Counted from the first letter of the stretch, positions 34,072-41,089 are shown. The stretch is 64,000 nucleotides of DNA from Candidatus Wolframiiraptor sinensis (GCA_023268255.1 JALNJX010000003.1:124001-188000), one strand, 5' to 3'. Made by a program: numbers and translations. The notes: generated from the sequence alone by a model not told the origin.

Positions 34072-34305
34072 TCAGGCCTTCTGTAATAAAGGTCTTTTGC
34101 ATATCGGACATGTTCCCCGCTCATCTATCCAGGGCTGAACGCATCTAGCATGCATCTTATTTCCGCAGAAGGGGCACTCAAAGACGAGAACCCCTTCATA
34201 TATCTCCGCGGAGCAGACCGGGCATATATCCGGTTTCTTCTCCTCCTCGAACTCTAGATCCCATTCACCCGCCTTCTTCTCCTCTGCTAATATTATCCTC
34301 TTCAA
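34072..34305 (-). CDS. Small RING-like zinc protein, E3 of the ubiquitin-like operon
   Basis: A 77-aa protein. The N-terminal 28 residues are charged. The rest is a zinc module: CPVC, 12 residues, CPFC, 4, H, 2, C, 10, CPIC, i.e. eight ligands in C4HC3 order. Its start overlaps the E1 stop by 4 bp, so it is cotranslated with E1. In Caldiarchaeum subterraneum the equivalent small RING protein stimulates ubiquitin-like conjugation in vitro, which is the precedent for calling it an E3. The ligand order is closer to RING-CH/PHD-type than to classical RING-H2, which is worth noting. Confidence 0.9.
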   Translation of the reverse strand: MKRIILAEEKKAGEWDLEFEEEKKPDICPVCSAEIYEGVLVFECPFCGNKMHARCVQPWIDERGTCPICKRPLLQKA

Positions 34306-35489
34306 GGCCCATCACCTTCGGAGATCCGAACCCTTAACTGTAGTGGCATGAACCTTCTGCTGGTGGTGATATATAATGTATCGCCCTCACCGATTCCCAG
34401 CTCTGAGATCCTCTTATCATCTGAGAGCCTCCACTCCCGGTATAGTACTTCGGGATCTGGAATGCTGAACATCTCGGCTATCTTCTTCTTAAGCTCTAGA
34501 ATTGTCTCGCTGGGCTTGACGGTGATCGTCAGCCCTTCCTCGACGATGTCCCCGCAGACGAAGCAGTCCGGGCTTCTCTCCAGCTCGGCGATCGTGAACT
34601 GCCCCGAAAGCCCGTCATACACTAGGAGCCCCTTTATGGGCTCTCCGAGCTTATCTCCATGGAGTATCTTGGCTATCTCCGTCGATGCCAATCCGGAGAT
34701 CATGGCGGCGACGCTTTGAAGCGCTGGGAGCTTCGGCCTTAGCTTCTCCCTAATCTCCCTAACAATCTTCAAGGTCTTATCATCGAGTCTCATCAGCACG
34801 CTTTCCTGAGCATACTTCAGATCGTATACTGTCTTGATATCGTGCTCGAAGAGCTTCTCGGCGACCTTCAAGCTTATCTCTATTCCAGCCTGCTTCAGGT
34901 CTTGAACTAGGTCTTCGGGCTTTCTCCTTCTCAGCGTGCACTCGGCGAGCTGCATCTCCTTAGGCATGAGCTCCTCTCCATGGCACTCCAGGCAAGCGGT
35001 CTTCTTCGGAATAACGATCTGGAGGTTGGCGTAAAACCCCTCCATCGCGACGTCCACGAGCGGTTTATTCAACGCGACCGCCAGCGAGTTGAGCCACCTC
35101 CTGACAGGCCAATTATCGAGGCAGGATACCAGGACGTCTGCCTCCTCGAAGATCGACTCATCAAGGTTTCTAACATCATCGAAGATCGGCTCAACTTTCA
35201 CGAGGGGATTCATTTTCCTCAACCTATCGGCGGCAACTATGGCTTTAGGCTCGCCTAAGTTATCATCCAAGAAGAGCATTTGCCTGCTCAAATTCGATAG
35301 CTCGACCACATCATTATCGACTAGAACTAGCTTGCCGATGCCCATTAATGCAAGGTTTTTTGCTACCTCGCATCCGGTTGCTCCAACGCCAACGACCACG
35401 ATCTTAGCCCTAGTAAGATTCTCCTGATCCCAGCCCTCAATCCTGACCTGGCGATCATATCGCTCGAGATCTCTCCGTTCCTCGGTCAT
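34302..35489 (-). CDS. E1-like ubiquitin-activating enzyme
   Basis: A 395-aa single-chain E1-like enzyme. The adenylation domain starts with YDRQVRIEGWDQENL; the ATP loop is GVGATG (34-39); LVDNDVVELSNLSRQ (57-70) carries the Asp and Arg of the family. CxxC at 166-169 and at 309-312 make a zinc site. The likely catalytic Cys is Cys184 (LAECTL), followed by a helical insertion to about 250. Residues about 315-380 (LTITVKPSETILELKKKI...) form a ubiquitin-fold domain like the E2-recruiting UFD of eukaryotic E1. MoeB/ThiF lack that domain, so this is a eukaryote-type E1. A CTCATATAAG box 32 bp upstream suggests its own promoter. It overlaps the RING gene. Confidence 0.94.
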   Translation of the reverse strand: MTEERRDLERYDRQVRIEGWDQENLTRAKIVVVGVGATGCEVAKNLALMGIGKLVLVDNDVVELSNLSRQMLFLDDNLGEPKAIVAADRLRKMNPLVKVEPIFDDVRNLDESIFEEADVLVSCLDNWPVRRWLNSLAVALNKPLVDVAMEGFYANLQIVIPKKTACLECHGEELMPKEMQLAECTLRRRKPEDLVQDLKQAGIEISLKVAEKLFEHDIKTVYDLKYAQESVLMRLDDKTLKIVREIREKLRPKLPALQSVAAMISGLASTEIAKILHGDKLGEPIKGLLVYDGLSGQFTIAELERSPDCFVCGDIVEEGLTITVKPSETILELKKKIAEMFSIPDPEVLYREWRLSDDKRISELGIGEGDTLYITTSRRFMPLQLRVRISEGDGP

Positions 35490-35515
35490 TCTACCATGGA
35501 GAAGCGGCTCACGTG

Positions 35516-35526
35516 GCTTATATGAG
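35516..35526 (-). promoter_or_regulatory. TATA box of the E1 gene
   Basis: On the minus strand this reads CTCATATAAGC, centred 32 bp before the E1 ATG at 35489. It implies that E1-RING can be transcribed separately from Ubl and E2. Confidence 0.5.
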
Positions 35527-35558
35527 TATTATTTCTCGCCCATTTCAGGGCTCCCCGG

Positions 35559-36038
35559 CTAATCCTGAAAGGCGTACTCCGGCCTAGCATACAGCTCGAT
35601 GTATCTTCTGACTCTCGCCTCGAAAATATCCGGCCTATACTTCATCTCAGCGGCGGCGAACGTGTTTAAAGGATCATCGGGATTCGGGTTATTGAGTAGG
35701 TTCCTTAAAGCCTCTATGACGGAGAAGAGGTGGAGCGAGGGACTCCAGTCATTCTTGAAGATCGACTCGCAGATTCTCGCGGGAACCTCATCCGTGAAGT
35801 TCGGATGCCAAATCCTCGTCCACCAGATGACGTCGGGAGGCGTGTAGGGGAATGCTCGGGGAACGAGCACCTCGACCTTGAAGAATCCGCCCTCATAGAG
35901 ACCCTCGCCAATGATCACTCCTCGGTAGTGCGTCAGCTGATTATCCACTATGTCGAAGGTAGGCTCATTCTCTCGCATCAACTTGTATTCTAGCGCAAGC
36001 CTCCTACTCCACAGAGCCTCGGGAAGCTGCGTTTTCAA
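35559..36038 (-). CDS. E2-like ubiquitin-conjugating enzyme
   Basis: A 159-aa UBC-fold protein. The core matches eukaryotic E2s: an N-terminal helix (RRLALEYKLM), GVIIGEGLYEGGFFKVEVLVPRAFPYTPPDV (beta sheet and the PxxPP turn), HPN at 78-80, the catalytic Cys90 in ARICESI, and WSPSLHLFSVIEALRNLLNNPNPDDPLN. The HPN Asn and the WSP motif that support catalysis are intact. It would take activated Ubl from E1 and pass it to substrates with a RING partner. It starts with TTG 36038, about 36 bp after a CGTTAAAACT box. It lies between Ubl and E1 on the same strand. Confidence 0.94.
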   Translation of the reverse strand: MKTQLPEALWSRRLALEYKLMRENEPTFDIVDNQLTHYRGVIIGEGLYEGGFFKVEVLVPRAFPYTPPDVIWWTRIWHPNFTDEVPARICESIFKNDWSPSLHLFSVIEALRNLLNNPNPDDPLNTFAAAEMKYRPDIFEARVRRYIELYARPEYAFQD

Positions 36039-36108
36039 GCTATTACTCCTATATCCGAGAGGGAAGTAATTAGTTTTAACGCCGAAAATCGGGGATTATC
36101 CGCGAGAA

Positions 36109-36345
36109 TTATCCTCCGACAGTTCTAGTTATCAGTATGAGCTTATCTCCATCCTGCGCTCCTATTGACTCGAGCGTCTCCGTGTCCTTAAGCGCCCTAC
36201 CCCTGTAGGTGAGCCTTGTTGTATCTGGTGGAAGCTTCTTCATGGCGCAAACCTTAGCCCTGATAGCTCCGATTGTCGTGGAGGGTGAGACATCAAGCTC
36301 GATGGGATTACCCCCTCCCACGGCGGGAATAATCCTAATCTTCAT
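36109..36345 (-). CDS. Ubiquitin-like modifier ending exactly in Gly-Gly
   Basis: A 78-aa beta-grasp protein from ATG 36345, which follows a GGAG ribosome-binding site; the longer frame to 36384 runs into the TATA box. It aligns with ubiquitin over its length: TIGAIRAKV for TIENVKAKI, LPPDTTRLTYRGRAL for IPPDQQRLIFAGKQL, and a C-terminal TRTVGG. The last codons before TAA are Gly-Gly, so no tail has to be removed. Relative to ubiquitin, K48 is Arg50, K63 is Asp65, K27 is Arg29, and K29 is kept as Lys31; Arg72 is kept as Arg74. It is the first gene of the Ubl-E2-E1-RING series and diverges from the JAMM protease. Confidence 0.95.
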   Translation of the reverse strand: MKIRIIPAVGGGNPIELDVSPSTTIGAIRAKVCAMKKLPPDTTRLTYRGRALKDTETLESIGAQDGDKLILITRTVGG

Positions 36346-36387
36346 ATCTCCTTCAAACCTCCTGCCTGAGAATAGGGCGACCACACG

Positions 36388-36396
36388 ATATATAAA
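36388..36396 (-). promoter_or_regulatory. TATA box of the ubiquitin-like operon
   Basis: On the minus strand this reads TTTATATAT, about 45 bp before the Ubl ATG. This leaves a short leader containing AGGAGG and GGAG, unlike the leaderless layout of most genes here. Confidence 0.55.
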
Positions 36397-36457
36397 TATG
36401 TTGTGCAGGAATCCTCTAAGAAAGTATTTCTCGAGAGTTTTTCAGTAAGATTTGGGT

Positions 36458-36474
36458 GAGGGGCGCCACCCCTC
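36458..36474. promoter_or_regulatory. GAGGGG/CCCCTC inverted repeat between Ubl and JAMM genes
   Basis: Six-base arms GAGGGG (36458-36463) and CCCCTC (36469-36474) flank CGCCA, midway between the two divergent TATA boxes. It could be an operator or a hairpin; no evidence distinguishes them. Confidence 0.35.
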
Positions 36475-36495
36475 CCCGAGCTAATAGCATAAGAA

Positions 36496-36505
36496 TGTTT
36501 AAGAT
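36496..36505 (+). promoter_or_regulatory. TATA box of the JAMM protease gene
   Basis: TGTTTAAGAT centred 31 bp before ATG 36531. It supports that ATG rather than the upstream GTG 36456 as the start. Confidence 0.5.
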
Positions 36506-36530
36506 TTTCTTGAACGGTGTTTTCTCCTGC

Positions 36531-37181
36531 ATGAGGGTTAGGATATATCCGCTGGCGCTGGGAAAGATGCTGAAGCACGCCTTAGACGACTTGAATAGGG
36601 AGGTCGCGGGCCTTCTCGTTGGAAAGTACCTGAAGAAGGGAGATGTGCTCGAGATATGGGATGCCATTACGGGCGAGCAGAAATCGACGCCGGGCTTCGT
36701 CTATCTGGAGGAGGAGACTATAGGCGCGGCGGCGGAGTGGGTTCTCAGGAATAGGCCCGGCTTATACATCGTCGGGTGGTATCACTCGCATCCGGGCTTC
36801 GACGTATTCCTCTCAGCGATAGACATTGAGACCCAGAAGCTGTATCAGAGGCTCTTCCCGAAGGCGGTGGCGCTGGTGCTGGATCCGGTCAAGTACGCGA
36901 AGACGAGGAGGCTTCAGGATCTCAATTTCAAGGTCTTCAGGATAAGCCAGAAGAACGAGGTAATCATGGTCCCCGTCTCGATAGGAATTCAGAGGCAGAA
37001 GCTTCTAGAGAGCACTCTAAGGGGAATCGAGACCATGGAGCTGAAGTATATCGGCGGAGGGACGAGCAGGGAGCCGCCGGAGTATGTTGAGGCAGATCTA
37101 GATATCCCAGCAGATAAGCTTACAGGCCCATTAAGTAATCTTCTCAAGAAGATCAGGGATAAGGTTGGCTCCCGCACTTAG
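36531..37181 (+). CDS. Rpn11-like JAMM deubiquitinase
   Basis: A 216-aa MPN+/JAMM metalloprotease from ATG 36531 (upstream in-frame starts at 36456 and 36495 precede or overlap the TATA box). Glu24 in NREVAGLLVG is the general base; the zinc site is H85-S-H87-P-G with Ser95 and Asp98 (YHSHPGFDVFLSAID). It resembles Rpn11, the proteasome-lid deubiquitinase. In C. subterraneum the homologue removes the C-terminal tail of the Ubl precursor and cleaves conjugates. Here the Ubl has no tail, so deconjugation would be its main job. It is transcribed away from the Ubl operon. The C-terminal 80 residues are helical and charged. Confidence 0.93.
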   Translation: MRVRIYPLALGKMLKHALDDLNREVAGLLVGKYLKKGDVLEIWDAITGEQKSTPGFVYLEEETIGAAAEWVLRNRPGLYIVGWYHSHPGFDVFLSAIDIETQKLYQRLFPKAVALVLDPVKYAKTRRLQDLNFKVFRISQKNEVIMVPVSIGIQRQKLLESTLRGIETMELKYIGGGTSREPPEYVEADLDIPADKLTGPLSNLLKKIRDKVGSRT

Positions 37182-37305
37182 CTCTGATAAAGGTTTTAAG
37201 GAGGAAAAAGAGGGTGAGGCGGGAGGGGCATCTAGACAACCCTTCACCTGCGTCAAGCTGGGGATTACTCCTTCGTGGAGCATCAAAAGCTTTAACTACA
37301 GGCCT

Positions 37306-37345
37306 CATCAGGGCTTTTATTCCTGCCCCTCCACCCGCGATAGCC
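37306..37345 (+). repeat. Dispersed repeat, copy A
   Basis: Begins CATCAGGGCTTTTATT and continues with a CCCTCCACCCG block and CATTGA. The first 16 bases are identical to those at 60194, and the CCCTCCACCCG block also matches with a small shift. The two copies are about 23 kb apart. It might be a remnant of a small mobile or regulatory element. Confidence 0.5.
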
Positions 37346-37424
37346 TCATTGAGGCTCCTCAAAATATTCAGCAGCTTCCATGGACAAGGAGAAGATCCGG
37401 AAAATAGCGTCTTGAGAAGAGTTT

Positions 37425-37462
37425 TAGAAACAGGGGATAGGGGTAGAAACAGGGGATAGGGG
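37425..37462 (+). repeat. Tandem duplication of a 19-bp unit
   Basis: Two perfect adjacent copies of TAGAAACAGGGGATAGGGG, at 37425-37443 and 37444-37462, just upstream of the L21e promoter. Confidence 0.75.
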
Positions 37463-37514
37463 TCTAAAATTAGCAAAAAATATAAGCTGGGAGATCCGAG
37501 CTAAAAGTCGGAAA

Positions 37515-37808
37515 ATGCCGAAGTCTAAGGGGCTCCGTTATAAGTCCAGGGATCTGCTCACGAGGCCCGTGGGGAGTAGGCAGGGGCCTAACCCCGAGAT
37601 CTATTTACAGGATTTTCAGCCCGGCGAGAAGGTCGTTATCAAGTTGAACCCATCGGTGCATAAGGGCGCGCCGCATAGGCGATATCACGGTAAGATAGGC
37701 GAGATTTTGGGCAAGCGGGGGAGAGCATACATAGTTAGGGTCGGGCTTGGCGAGAGCTCTAGGACTTTGATGATTCTCCCGGATCACCTGATTAGGTGGA
37801 GCACGTGA
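37515..37808 (+). CDS. rpl21e: Ribosomal protein L21e
   Basis: A 97-aa basic protein. PKSKGLRYKSRDLLTRP at the N-terminus, GEKVVIKLNPSVHKGAPHRRYHGKIGEILGKRG in the middle (SH3-like fold) and the C-terminal LMILPDHLI are typical of archaeal and eukaryotic L21e. Part of the large subunit. It opens an operon with Rpo4, DUF655 and KsgA, the standard archaeal order, and overlaps or abuts the Rpo4 start. Confidence 0.96.
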   Translation: MPKSKGLRYKSRDLLTRPVGSRQGPNPEIYLQDFQPGEKVVIKLNPSVHKGAPHRRYHGKIGEILGKRGRAYIVRVGLGESSRTLMILPDHLIRWST

Positions 37809-37813
37809 TCGCC

Positions 37814-38176
37814 ATGGCGAGGAAGATAATCTCCCGAACCCCACTATCACTTCCAGAGGTCGAGAGAATACTTAGTAACAGCGAGGTCGAGCTGACAACC
37901 CTCCAGCAAAGAGTCTTGAACTATGTTATAAGATACTCGAAGCTTCCAGCCGATAAGGCCGAGAAGCTGATAAAAGAGCTAATGGAAAGGTTTGAGCTCA
38001 CGAGAGAAGAGGCCGTCCAGATAGTCGATATCTGCCCAACTCACGTCGAGGAGCTCAGGGCAATCCTGAGCGGCTATAAGAGGCTTGTTCCATCCCTTCT
38101 CTTCTCCGAGGAAAAGCTCCAGGCGATAGTTGAGCTCATTAAAGCCTATCTGCAGGAAACAAAAGAGAGAGAATAG
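37814..38176 (+). CDS. rpoF: RNA polymerase subunit Rpo4 (RpoF)
   Basis: A 120-aa helical HRDC-like protein, MARKIISRTPLSLPEVERIL... with FELTREEAVQIVDICPTHVEELRAIL, diagnostic of archaeal Rpo4/Rpb4. It forms the stalk with Rpo7 on RNA polymerase, helping open-complex formation and termination. The start may be ATG 37814 or GTG 37805, which overlaps the L21e stop. Position between L21e and DUF655 is the conserved archaeal order. Confidence 0.93.
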   Translation: MARKIISRTPLSLPEVERILSNSEVELTTLQQRVLNYVIRYSKLPADKAEKLIKELMERFELTREEAVQIVDICPTHVEELRAILSGYKRLVPSLLFSEEKLQAIVELIKAYLQETKERE

Positions 38177-38216
38177 TGGTAGAGCATAAATTGCTTGTAG
38201 CAGGATGTGAGGCGTA

Positions 38217-38813
38217 TTGGTGAGACAGAAAAAATACGAGGACTTCGCGTATGTGCTGGACGTCTTTCCCGCCTCAGAGATCAAGGCTCAAGCCTCGAAC
38301 ATAATCGTTCATAGGGATGAGAACGTGATCCAGCTTCTCGGCGAGGAGTTCTTCACGCTCCTCGAGGCGGCCACACCGAAGGGGAATAAGCCGGCGGTGG
38401 GAAGCAGGTTATACATCGGGAAGGATGTGCCCAGAAGCGTCTTGAGAATTCTCAGGAGGATAAATTATGACGACTTGACGGTTAACGCTAAGATGAATCT
38501 CGAGAGCGTGATCCTCAAGATATTGGAGGAGAATGAGAAGCGCTTCGTCGATTTCTTCAACACGGCTCGGCCCCTGACGCCGAGGATGCACGCGCTTGAG
38601 CTCATGCCGGGAATTGGGAAAAAGATCGCGATGAAGATAATAGAGGAGCGGGAGATTAAGCCATTCGAGAGCTACGAGGACCTCAGGAAGCGCGGTGGGG
38701 TGCTCGACCCTGTGAAGGCGCTCCAGCAGAGAATACTCGAGGAGCTCAGGAGCCCGGAGGAAAAATACAGGCTATTCGTTAGGTCGCCGATATCCCGGGA
38801 AACCGCGGCATGA
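38217..38813 (+). CDS. DUF655 HhH-containing protein
   Basis: A 198-aa protein: KYEDFAYVLDVFP at the N-terminus, an OB-like section, and the C-terminal helix-hairpin-helix segment MHALELMPGIGKKIAMKIIEEREIKPFESYEDL. This matches the archaeal DUF655 family, always found between Rpo4 and KsgA. It probably binds nucleic acid, perhaps in rRNA maturation, but the function is unknown. Start TTG 38217 or GTG 38220. Its stop overlaps the KsgA ATG by 4 bp. Confidence 0.92.
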   Translation: MVRQKKYEDFAYVLDVFPASEIKAQASNIIVHRDENVIQLLGEEFFTLLEAATPKGNKPAVGSRLYIGKDVPRSVLRILRRINYDDLTVNAKMNLESVILKILEENEKRFVDFFNTARPLTPRMHALELMPGIGKKIAMKIIEEREIKPFESYEDLRKRGGVLDPVKALQQRILEELRSPEEKYRLFVRSPISRETAA

Positions 38814-39586
38814 GAGGGAGCAGGAGAAGGGCTCTCGGCCAGCACTTCCTCACAGACCCAGAGATCCTCGATAGGATGGTGGAGTATGCGGAGCTATCTC
38901 GATCAGACGTCGTATTGGAGGTTGGGGCCGGAGGCGGCGAGCTCACTAAGAGGCTGGCCGAAAAAGCTGGAAGAGTGATAGCGGTCGAGGTTGATGAGAG
39001 ATTCGCGGAGAACCTTAGATCAATCTCAGAAGTGTATCCAAATGTGGAGGTGCTGCTCGGCGACATCTTGCGCCTGAAGCCGGGCGGCATCAATAAAGTC
39101 GTCTCAAATCCGCCTTACAGAATCTCCTCAAAGCTCATCGAGTGGCTGGTGGAGCAGTTGCCGGAGCTCATGGTATTAACCCTCCAGAAGGAGTTCGCGT
39201 CCAAGCTGACCGCCCCTCCCGGCTCGCCGAAATACGTGTACATCTCGGCGATCTCAAGCCTATTCTACGAGATCAGGAGGATGGAGATCGTTCCGAGAAC
39301 GTTATTCAAGCCTCCTCCGAAGGTCGACTCGACGATAGTCGTGATGAGGCGGAGGAGCGGGGTTCCGGCGCTGGGAAGCTCCTGCAAGCTTCTCTGGAAG
39401 AGGCTCTTCACGAGAAGGAGGCAGGTGCTAAGGCGTGTTCTAATGGACTTATCGAAGGATGGCGCGCTGCCCACCAGCCTCGTGAGAGAGCTCCCGGAGC
39501 AGCTAGCCTCCAAGAGAATCTTCCAGCTATCTCCCGATGAGCTTCTCCGCATCTGCGAGCTCCTCGGATTTCAGGAGGAAGCCTAA
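38810..39586 (+). CDS. ksgA: 16S rRNA dimethyladenosine transferase
   Basis: A 258-aa KsgA/Dim1 enzyme. RALGQHFLTDPEILDRMV, the SAM motif VLEVGAGGGELTKRLAE, VEVDERFAENL, the VVSNPPYRISSKLI catalytic NPPY, and PPPKVDSTIVVM are all conserved. It dimethylates two adjacent adenines near the 3' end of 16S rRNA in late small-subunit assembly. Starts at ATGA overlapping DUF655. Confidence 0.96.
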   Translation: MRGSRRRALGQHFLTDPEILDRMVEYAELSRSDVVLEVGAGGGELTKRLAEKAGRVIAVEVDERFAENLRSISEVYPNVEVLLGDILRLKPGGINKVVSNPPYRISSKLIEWLVEQLPELMVLTLQKEFASKLTAPPGSPKYVYISAISSLFYEIRRMEIVPRTLFKPPPKVDSTIVVMRRRSGVPALGSSCKLLWKRLFTRRRQVLRRVLMDLSKDGALPTSLVRELPEQLASKRIFQLSPDELLRICELLGFQEEA

Positions 39587-39615
39587 TTAAGCGGCTTTAA
39601 CGCCTAGCCCGGGAG

Positions 39616-40125
39616 ATGAAGGCAAAGAACTGGAGATCTCTTGAGAGGCCGTATACGAGGGTTGACTATATCGCCGGCGCCCCCCAGCCCAGAATAGCGA
39701 AATACACCGCCGGAACATATTCTGATGACTACGAGTATGAGCTCTCCCTGGTCGCCAAGGAGGATGTGCAGATCAGGGATGTCTCGCTGGAATCCGCGAG
39801 AGTTGCCTTAACGAAGTATCTGAGCTCGAAGCTTGGCGAAGCGAACTACTTCGCGGAGCTCAAGGCGCACCCGCACCACGTCTTGAGGGAGAATAAGCTG
39901 ATCTTCGGCGCTCACGCTGATAGGCTCCAGGAGGGGATGAGGCGCGCCTTCGGGAAGCCCGTCGGGAGGGCTGCAAGAGTTCTCCGCGGCTCCACGGTAT
40001 TCAAGGTCCTCGTGAGAGAGAATGGCCTCGAGGCGGCGAAGGAGGCCCTCGACCTAGCCTCAAAGAAGCTGCCCAAGAGCTATCAGATCGTGATTAGAAA
40101 GATCGAGAAGAAGGCCGCGGCTTGA
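39616..40125 (+). CDS. rpl10e: Ribosomal protein L10e (uL16)
   Basis: A 169-aa protein with the archaeal L10e features: YTRVDYIAGAPQPRIAKYTAG, the LRENKLIFGAHADRLQEGMRRAFGKPVGRAARV loop that reaches toward the peptidyl-transferase centre, and a basic C-terminus. Its stop overlaps the RNase H TTG start by 4 bp. Confidence 0.95.
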   Translation: MKAKNWRSLERPYTRVDYIAGAPQPRIAKYTAGTYSDDYEYELSLVAKEDVQIRDVSLESARVALTKYLSSKLGEANYFAELKAHPHHVLRENKLIFGAHADRLQEGMRRAFGKPVGRAARVLRGSTVFKVLVRENGLEAAKEALDLASKKLPKSYQIVIRKIEKKAAA

Positions 40126-40556
40126 GAAGGCTGAGGATATTCTCGGATGGCTGCTCTAAGGGTAACCCTGGACCGGCCGGCATAGGCTACCTGATATTCG
40201 ACGAAAGCGGTACGCTGATCTCCAGTAGGGGGAGATATGTCGGGATCAGGACTAATAATGAAGCGGAGTATCTGGCGGCGATAGAGGCCTTGAGAGAGGC
40301 GCTGACCCTAGGCGCATCCGAGGTCGAGCTCTTCTCCGATAGTGAGATCCTCGTTAAGCAGATTAAAGGGGAGTACTCTGTTAAAAGTAGCAGACTATCG
40401 CCGCTATACGCGGAGCTCATGAGCCTAGCCAGGAACCTCGAGAAATTCGTTGTAACGCATGTTGAGAGAGGTGAGAATTATGAGGCTGATAAGATCGCGA
40501 GGCTCGCCGCCCGCTCATCTTCTGAGGTCCAAGGTAGCGATCCTCTCCAATATTAG
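40122..40556 (+). CDS. rnhA: Ribonuclease HI
   Basis: A 144-aa RNase H fold. The catalytic acids are seen in IFSDGCSKGNPGPAG (Asp8), NNEAEYLAAIEAL (Glu) and LFSDSEILVKQ (Asp); a final acidic/basic contact lies in GENYEADKIARLA. It cuts the RNA strand of RNA-DNA hybrids. It has no hybrid-binding extension, as in other archaeal RNase HI proteins. TTG start, coupled to L10e. The last 42 bp overlap the convergent Cgi121 gene. Confidence 0.93.
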   Translation: MRRLRIFSDGCSKGNPGPAGIGYLIFDESGTLISSRGRYVGIRTNNEAEYLAAIEALREALTLGASEVELFSDSEILVKQIKGEYSVKSSRLSPLYAELMSLARNLEKFVVTHVERGENYEADKIARLAARSSSEVQGSDPLQY

Positions 40557-41081
40557 GATGAATATCGCCTCAGCTCTACTGCTCGCTTGAACGGACTCGA
40601 TCTCCGCCTCCTCTATGCTGTAGAATTCGGCGGCCTTAGCAAGCCTCTCGCTTCTCATGAGATAATCATCATCAACCTCCACGCCGCCCACCGCTCTAGC
40701 AAGTTCCTCCGCAATTCTCGCGGCCGAGGCTCTATCATCGGCGAGGACGCAGAGGCCAACCTCCTCTGTGTCCGCCCTCACGCCGAGCCTATCGAGAGCT
40801 CTCCATATCTGGGTATCCGCGGCGAGCCTGAGCAGAAGCTCCATCTCCATCTTCTTCGAGATATTTGTTCCGGCCTTGAAGGCCAGGTGGGCGGCGACGG
40901 CCGCCGCGTGAATCTGCCTAACGGATGCGACGCATTTGGCATCAAATGCCTGTATAACCGCGCCCCTATTCGCGGCTCTAAGAGCATCTAGGATCTTAAC
41001 GGGATCGGCTAGAAAGCTTCTCCTAGGATTTTTCAGAACGGATGCGGCGGCCCACTTGTCCCCGAAATTCATGAGCCTCAA
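40515..41081 (-). CDS. cgi121: Cgi121, KEOPS complex subunit
   Basis: A 188-aa protein matching Cgi121: AFDAKCVASVRQIHAAAVAAHLAFKAGTNISKKMEMELLLRLAADTQIWRALDRLGV is the typical core (recognition of the tRNA 3' end and Bud32 activation). KEOPS makes the t6A37 modification of ANN-decoding tRNAs. The start may be TTG 41081 or the ATG three codons later. It lies 8 bp after a MoaD/SAMP-like gene, on the same strand, and overlaps RNase H at the 3' ends. Confidence 0.88.
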   Translation of the reverse strand: MRLMNFGDKWAAASVLKNPRRSFLADPVKILDALRAANRGAVIQAFDAKCVASVRQIHAAAVAAHLAFKAGTNISKKMEMELLLRLAADTQIWRALDRLGVRADTEEVGLCVLADDRASAARIAEELARAVGGVEVDDDYLMRSERLAKAAEFYSIEEAEIESVQASSRAEAIFILILERIATLDLRR

Positions 41082-41089
41082 ATTGTATC

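Larger units (their letters stand above)
37182..37514. other. Intergenic region with repeats, no gene recognised
   Basis: About 330 bp between the JAMM protease and L21e. It holds a copy of a dispersed repeat (37306-37345), a tandem pair of 19-bp units (37425-37462) and an AAATATAAG box (about 37488-37497) that probably serves L21e. Short open frames here have no protein-like composition. Confidence 0.5.

Noticed and set aside
36346-36384. 13-residue N-terminal extension of the Ubl
   Set aside because: It would start next to the TATA box; ATG 36345 has a ribosome-binding site and gives ubiquitin-like length.
36456-36530. N-terminal extension of the JAMM protease from GTG 36456
   Set aside because: The TATA-like box lies inside it and the JAMM fold begins right at ATG 36531.
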